From positions 1 through 8,265 of the forward strand of contig JAGVIO010000198.1 of assembly GCA_020056025.1 (NCBI GenBank): a stretch of DNA of 8,265 nucleotides, given 5' to 3'. A program made the position numbers and the translations under genes. A model generated the notes under the pieces. That model did not search any database, was not told the origin of the DNA, and saw only the letters and a list, made by a program, of their open reading frames with translations. Origin of the DNA: an archaeon (GTDB lineage Archaea; Nanobdellota; Nanobdellia; Woesearchaeales; WJKL01). Positions 4,931-8,265 of the stretch are shown in pieces. Numbering within the stretch: the stretch's first letter is position 1; each line of letters opens with the position of its first letter.

Positions 4931-6325
4931 TTATTTATTCAGTTTATCTATCTTTTGGAGATATGCTTTTGATTGCTCAATCAGCTCAAGTTTTTCCTGT
5001 TCTGTCTTTTTATATATGATTGAATGCTTAAGTGTTTCTTCATACCATTTGATGTCACGTATCTGAAGTTTTGCATTCATTTGTAAAGTATCGATGAATT
5101 CAGTGCGCACTTCAGTGCTTTCATTCTCCATTCCATCAAGGCATCTTGGATTTCCTTTGTCATATCTAATATACATTGCATAATTCCAGGCAAGATTGGA
5201 ATGAGCGCCATGGGTAATCAGCATTTCAGCAAGAGGCTCAAATACAATATCATTAAACTGTCCGCATCGCCTCATTTCGCGCAGTATTGAGCTGTATAAT
5301 ATTTCAAGGCTGTATTGCTGCTCTTCTTCAGACATATCAGGTTCTCTTCTTCGCAAGAGCCTTTTCACCAAACCTGGATTTTTGAACTTTTCAACAGGCG
5401 ATCTTCCAGATAAGATGGATTCCATGTAAAAATTCTTTGGCGAATTATCAAGGTAATCTTTAAGTTTTTCAATTGAAAATTCTCCATCCTCAAGTATTTC
5501 AGTCATTGAATTAATGTCTTTTTCAAACAATTTAGGATGTTTGTTATAATAAACTTTAATCAATAAGTCAATGAAATTGCATGTTTCCTTGACTATAGAA
5601 TCTTCATAGCTATTCATTGCAGACTCACTAAGTTTATCCAAAAATACAGCAGCATTCTTTCTAAATTCAACATATCTCTCAAGCTCGATTTCAGGCCTGT
5701 TTGCAAGATAATCCTTAAGCAAGGCATTATTTTCATTTTGTATTTCATTAACCTGAAGGCGTGCCATCTGGCTCTGCTTCGATACATCTGACACAGCTGT
5801 TCCATAATCGCCTACAAAATAAGGCTTAAAATCTTCAGTATCGCGCTTTTCACCCATGTTCCCCAGTATCTCTCCAAGCAACCCGCCTGTAATAGGTCTT
5901 GTGCGGATCTTAAGCATTTCTGGAAGCGCAAGGAACACAGTATATGGGATGTGCTTCAATCCATCAGGAGCCATGTCAACAACTGCCCCTATGCTCTCCA
6001 ATACAAACCTTGTAATTATTTTTGCAATATAATCTTTAGGAAAAAGCTCCTTGTCATGCTGCTCTTTTTCAGCAATATACTTTTCAGAAACAAGGCCTGA
6101 CCATACTGAAAGCTCATTGAGAATATCTTCTGTATCAAGCGAATACTCATCATTTGCAAGGAAATTGCCTTTAACCACAGTTTTCTTAGCAAGCAAACAC
6201 TCCATGCTCTTAAATTGTTCAATAAGGTCTTCTGCAGGGTTGTCTATGCCCTGGAATAGCATTTTCTGGATATAGTTGTCCAATGTTTGCCTGCCTTTGT
6301 TCATGGTATTCACTTTATTATTCAT
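4931..6325 (-). CDS. Unrecognised 464-residue protein
   Basis: I do not recognise a family. The product is mostly helical and charged, without a signal peptide or clear membrane helix. The stretch KHIPYTVFLALPEML (about 124-138) is the most hydrophobic. There are two Arg-rich spots (RLLRRREP near 325, REMRRCGQF near 350) and a basic/acidic C-terminal helix that could form a coiled coil. The gene overlaps the end of the upstream lipoprotein gene by 8 bp (ATGAATAA), so the two are probably co-transcribed. Met8 (ATG at 6304-6302) has an AAGTGA Shine-Dalgarno-like stretch 5-6 nt upstream, while Met1 has none. The true start may therefore be 6304, removing the overlap. A cytoplasmic partner of the lipoprotein is a guess only. 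Confidence 0.75.
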   Translation of the reverse strand: MNNKVNTMNKGRQTLDNYIQKMLFQGIDNPAEDLIEQFKSMECLLAKKTVVKGNFLANDEYSLDTEDILNELSVWSGLVSEKYIAEKEQHDKELFPKDYIAKIITRFVLESIGAVVDMAPDGLKHIPYTVFLALPEMLKIRTRPITGGLLGEILGNMGEKRDTEDFKPYFVGDYGTAVSDVSKQSQMARLQVNEIQNENNALLKDYLANRPEIELERYVEFRKNAAVFLDKLSESAMNSYEDSIVKETCNFIDLLIKVYYNKHPKLFEKDINSMTEILEDGEFSIEKLKDYLDNSPKNFYMESILSGRSPVEKFKNPGLVKRLLRRREPDMSEEEQQYSLEILYSSILREMRRCGQFNDIVFEPLAEMLITHGAHSNLAWNYAMYIRYDKGNPRCLDGMENESTEVRTEFIDTLQMNAKLQIRDIKWYEETLKHSIIYKKTEQEKLELIEQSKAYLQKIDKLNK

Positions 6326-6896
6326 TAGATAAAAGCAATCTTTCTATTGCGCCGCAGTATCTTGGCTGAACTTGAATTTCTTTTGGAAAATTAGGATTAT
6401 GATTTTTGCCAGATGCTTTTATTCTGCTTATAGCATCATCAAACTTGTCATATAGATAAGGCCATCTGTTTCCATTCTCATAGGGATTAAAATTAACTGT
6501 ATTAATAAAAAATCCATATGAACCAACTTCGTGGTTAGGAATATCTCTCTTATCAAAAGAAACATTATTTTTTTCAGCCAAATACTTTTGCAAAGGATTT
6601 CCTTTGTACAGGTTAAAGTCTTCAAATTTGCCGTCTTTGTACAATACAGTCCCTGCAATCTTATCAGTTTTTCCATCCAAGTCATAGTCTGTAAAATCTA
6701 TCTGTATTGTAGCAACTGAAAACGGATTTTCTGTAAATCTTGAATAAAAGGTTGCATGCTGGCGGCTTGTTAGCCTTATCTCAGATTCAGCAATATATCT
6801 AGCGATGTCTTCATCATTCTTAGGAGACTGGCATCCAGCAAGGCTTCCAAGCACAGCAATTGCTGCCAGATTCCTTAAATCCAAAGGAAGTTTCAT
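6318..6896 (-). CDS. Lipoprotein with a calcium-loop-like DxDxDGxxD motif
   Basis: 192 residues. The N-terminus has a short basic region, a hydrophobic stretch (LAAIAVLGSLA) and a lipobox LAGC, with Cys22 as the likely lipidated residue, so it is exported and membrane-tethered. Residues 70-78 (DYDLDGKTD) fit the Ca2+-binding DxDxDGxxD loop seen in EF-hand-like and dockerin-like repeats, present once here. The rest is not recognised. A TATA box 25-32 nt upstream indicates a leaderless mRNA, preceded by the bipartite element shared with the DGR target promoter. The next gene starts within its last codons, indicating an operon. It could be a small extracytoplasmic binding protein; function unknown. 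Confidence 0.8.
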   Translation of the reverse strand: MKLPLDLRNLAAIAVLGSLAGCQSPKNDEDIARYIAESEIRLTSRQHATFYSRFTENPFSVATIQIDFTDYDLDGKTDKIAGTVLYKDGKFEDFNLYKGNPLQKYLAEKNNVSFDKRDIPNHEVGSYGFFINTVNFNPYENGNRWPYLYDKFDDAISRIKASGKNHNPNFPKEIQVQPRYCGAIERLLLSNE

Positions 6897-6920
6897 AAGG
6901 CAAAATAAAGAAGAGATTGG

Positions 6921-6928
6921 TATTTAAA
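6921..6928 (-). promoter_or_regulatory. TATA box for the lipoprotein operon
   Basis: The minus strand reads TTTAAATA, preceded by the BRE-like GAAAGG, 25-32 nt before the ATG at 6896. A leaderless transcript is expected. Confidence 0.6.
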
Positions 6929-6938
6929 CCTTTCTATT

Positions 6939-6961
6939 TTGTTACTTCTATATAGTGATAA
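6939..6961 (-). promoter_or_regulatory. Bipartite upstream element, copy 2 (before the lipoprotein TATA box)
   Basis: On the plus strand this reads TTGTTACTT, CTAT, ATAGTGATAA. The two blocks (19 bases) are identical to copy 1 at 1595-1614, with the spacer 3 bases longer. It ends 10 bp from the TATA box, a position typical of archaeal activator sites. Confidence 0.4.
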
Positions 6962-7005
6962 TATTATTAGGAACAGTCTCGGCAAACTCCTCCAAAAAAA
7001 TCAAT

Positions 7006-7013
7006 TTTATAAA
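7006..7013 (+). promoter_or_regulatory. TATA box for the small gene at 7037
   Basis: TTTATAAA lies 24-31 nt before the ATG at 7037, supporting that ATG as the true, leaderless start even though its frame is soon interrupted. Confidence 0.55.
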
Positions 7014-7036
7014 TATAGATTAAAAATAACAGTAAA

Positions 7037-7353
7037 ATGGAATTAAATCTTGATGAAAAATACCTTGCAGAGCAAGTCACGCAAAAATCAATTGATGACT
7101 TTCTTGAAAGCTTTAGAAAACAACCGTGGAAAATCCGATATATCATATAGGATATGCTATTCTTGTTGGATTGAAATATGAAAAGTATGAGGGGGACAGG
7201 GAACAGTTCAGCATTGGCATCTACAGGATAATTTTCGCAGTCGCAGAAGAAAAGGAAAGGGCAAAACAGCATAAGATTCTGGATGACAACTGGGAATTCA
7301 TTTCAAGATTGTTCAATGAAACAACAGGAAGCACTATAAAACTTATTTCTTAA
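7037..7353 (+). pseudogene. Small gene of unknown function, apparently split by a one-base frameshift
   Basis: An ATG at 7037, well placed behind a TATA box, opens a frame (MELNLDEKYLAEQVTQ, then SIDDFLESFRK) that ends at a TAG at 7148-7150. A second frame is open from 7117 to the TAA at 7351-7353 and encodes a protein-like sequence with GYAILVGLKYEKYEG, IYRIIFAVAEEKERA and DDNWEFISRLFNETTG. The frames overlap at 7117-7147, next to an A4 run at 7117-7120; restoring one base there would give a single protein of about 105 residues. Either the gene is mutated, the assembly has lost a base, or the downstream part is a separate ORF starting at GTG 7126. The family is not recognised. The 3' end overlaps the convergent phosphoesterase gene by 11 bp. 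Confidence 0.55.
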
Positions 7354-8047
7354 TAGTAATCAGTTCTGTAATTGTTGCAGAATTGATTGAATATCCGGAC
7401 TTATATTCCGCGCTTATTCCTTTGCCTTCATGTATATGCCCGCAGACATTGATTATATTTGAAAGTTGATTGTCATTCATCAAATCTGCAATCTTTTTGT
7501 CTCCTACATTGCCAACATTTGGGACATAATCCATCTTTGTATCTGAAAAAGGAGGACTATGAGTCAAAAATATAATCGGCTCATCCTGGCTCATGAAACT
7601 GAACAGCATCTCTCTTGCATTTTCATAGTCAGAATCATTTAGCAGAAAGCCATTCTCAACAATGTAATCTTTGTCATAATAGCCTCCTAGTCCAACAATG
7701 TTAAAGCCAGGCAAATCAACAGCTTTTCCATGTATGTCTATTACAGGAAGATATCTCTCATGCATGTCCTCAATCTCATTGTAATAATCCTCTTTTGTTT
7801 CATGGTTTCCAGGAATTACATAAACAGGAATCCCTAATTTTGCATATGGCTCTATATCCAAAGTTACATTTGCATAATCTCCTGCTATCAAAATGAAATC
7901 AGCGCCTTTAAGCTTTTCAGCATCCGGATTGCCGTGGATGTCGCTGACAATGCCTATCTTAATCTCATTAGCTGCATTATCAGAACAGCCGGAAAGAATG
8001 AATGCAATTCCGAGCAATACAATAAACAACATCAAAACTTTCTTCAT
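7343..8047 (-). CDS. Lipoprotein metallophosphoesterase
   Basis: 234 residues from the ATG at 8047-8045. The N-terminus is a signal peptide with a hydrophobic core (VLMLFIVLLGIAFIL) and lipobox LSGC (Cys21), so the enzyme should be anchored outside the membrane. The calcineurin-like phosphoesterase signature is complete: SDIHG (Asp36, His38), AGDYAN (Asp57), GNHE (Asn81, His82), THSPP (His163) and GHIH (His194, His196), which bind two metal ions. The substrate is not given by sequence; phosphomonoesters, phosphodiesters or cyclic nucleotides are all possible. A longer frame upstream to a TTG at 8251 exists, but it runs over the TATA box and the opposite gene, and the signal peptide fixes the start here. 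The promoter is apparently shared with the divergent gene at 8101. Confidence 0.92.
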   Translation of the reverse strand: MKKVLMLFIVLLGIAFILSGCSDNAANEIKIGIVSDIHGNPDAEKLKGADFILIAGDYANVTLDIEPYAKLGIPVYVIPGNHETKEDYYNEIEDMHERYLPVIDIHGKAVDLPGFNIVGLGGYYDKDYIVENGFLLNDSDYENAREMLFSFMSQDEPIIFLTHSPPFSDTKMDYVPNVGNVGDKKIADLMNDNQLSNIINVCGHIHEGKGISAEYKSGYSINSATITELITIKK

Positions 8048-8071
8048 TTCACTTGCAGATAACAAATAAGA

Positions 8072-8079
8072 TTTATAAA
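8072..8079. promoter_or_regulatory. Palindromic TATA box shared by two divergent leaderless genes
   Basis: TTTATAAA reads identically on both strands. It lies 25-32 nt from the phosphoesterase ATG (8047, minus) and 22-29 nt from the transporter ATG (8101, plus). No other equally good TATA box is seen in the 53-bp gap, though ATATATAA at 8081-8088 is close. Confidence 0.5.
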
Positions 8080-8100
8080 GATATATAATAATATAAGCAT

Positions 8101-8265
8101 ATGATTGGATTAAGCGCGTTTTTATGGGCTGTTGCATTAAGCTTTCTTGGAGAGATTGCAGACAAGACACAATTAGTGATTTTGGGCTTTGCGCTGAAAT
8201 ACAGATCTCCTTGGAAAGTTTTCTTAGGAGGATTGGCAGGACATGCTGCAATGGATGGAGTTGCA
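8101..8265 (+). CDS. UPF0016/GDT1 (TMEM165-like) membrane cation transporter, N-terminal 55 residues
   Basis: An ATG at 8101 opens a frame to the right edge. The first helix carries LGEIADKTQL (residues 16-25), the family's E-x-[GA]-D-K-T motif in its usual place; the acidic residues line the ion path. It is followed by a short loop (KYRSPWK) and the start of a second helix (VFLGGLAGHAAMDGVA). Members export Mn2+ or Ca2+ across membranes. Full-length proteins have about six helices with a second copy of the motif, which would lie outside this window. The gene is divergent from the phosphoesterase and appears leaderless. Confidence 0.85.
   Translation, partial: MIGLSAFLWAVALSFLGEIADKTQLVILGFALKYRSPWKVFLGGLAGHAAMDGVA

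Noticed and set aside
7112..7124. Programmed -1 frameshift site at the A run
   Set aside because: The sequence around the A4 run does not form an X XXY YYZ slippery heptamer in the reading frame; a simple base loss is more likely.
6967..7272. 101-codon minus-strand ORF
   Set aside because: Antisense to the small gene at 7037; the Phe/Cys-rich low-complexity product looks like a shadow, and the plus strand has a well-placed TATA box.
8048..8251. N-terminal extension of the phosphoesterase to a TTG at 8251
   Set aside because: The extension overlaps the UPF0016 gene and the promoter, and would bury the signal peptide and lipobox internally.

Overview
The window looks like part of an archaeal genome, most likely a DPANN lineage such as Woesearchaeota or Pacearchaeota; this assignment is inference. 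The reasons are low GC content, very short intergenic gaps, and archaeal TATA boxes of the TTTATATA type about 22-33 nt in front of several start codons, implying mostly leaderless mRNAs. A DUF5652-like small membrane protein and the style of the HisRS point the same way.

The most important content is at the left end: a diversity-generating retroelement (DGR) on the minus strand, cut by the window edge. In its own 5'->3' order it has (i) a target gene (1494-706) with an internal variable region (VR, 942-853), (ii) a GC-rich hairpin just past the VR, (iii) a template repeat (TR, 550-461), and (iv) the start of a DGR-type reverse transcriptase (433 to beyond base 1). TR and VR align without gaps over 90 bp with 15 mismatches. 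All 15 fall at adenines of the TR coding strand, which is the signature of adenine-specific mutagenic retrohoming. The TR encodes runs of AAC/AAT codons, and the VR has turned ten codons of the core into other residues. No Avd-like accessory gene is visible; only a 36-codon ORF lies between target and TR.

The 324-bp intergenic region 1495-1818 separates the DGR from a divergent gene (1819-3201) for an AlbA_2/Schlafen-type, COG2865-like putative transcriptional regulator. It holds promoters in both directions, a perfect 16-bp palindrome with an extra half-site, three 10-bp tandem repeats and a bipartite element. The bipartite element recurs upstream of the lipoprotein gene at 6896.

The rest is mostly ordinary chromosomal content: a DUF5652-like two-helix membrane protein (3420-3614) and histidyl-tRNA synthetase hisS (3677-4927). 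A two-gene minus-strand unit follows: a lipoprotein with a DxDxDGxxD loop (6896-6318) overlapping an unrecognised 464-residue protein (6325-4931). Then come a small gene that seems frameshifted (7037-7353) and a lipoprotein metallophosphoesterase (8047-7343). The start of a UPF0016/GDT1-family membrane transporter (8101 to the right edge) appears to share one palindromic TATA box with the phosphoesterase gene.

The DGR is thus an insertion-like diversification cassette beside housekeeping genes. Whether the neighbouring regulator controls it is a hypothesis only.
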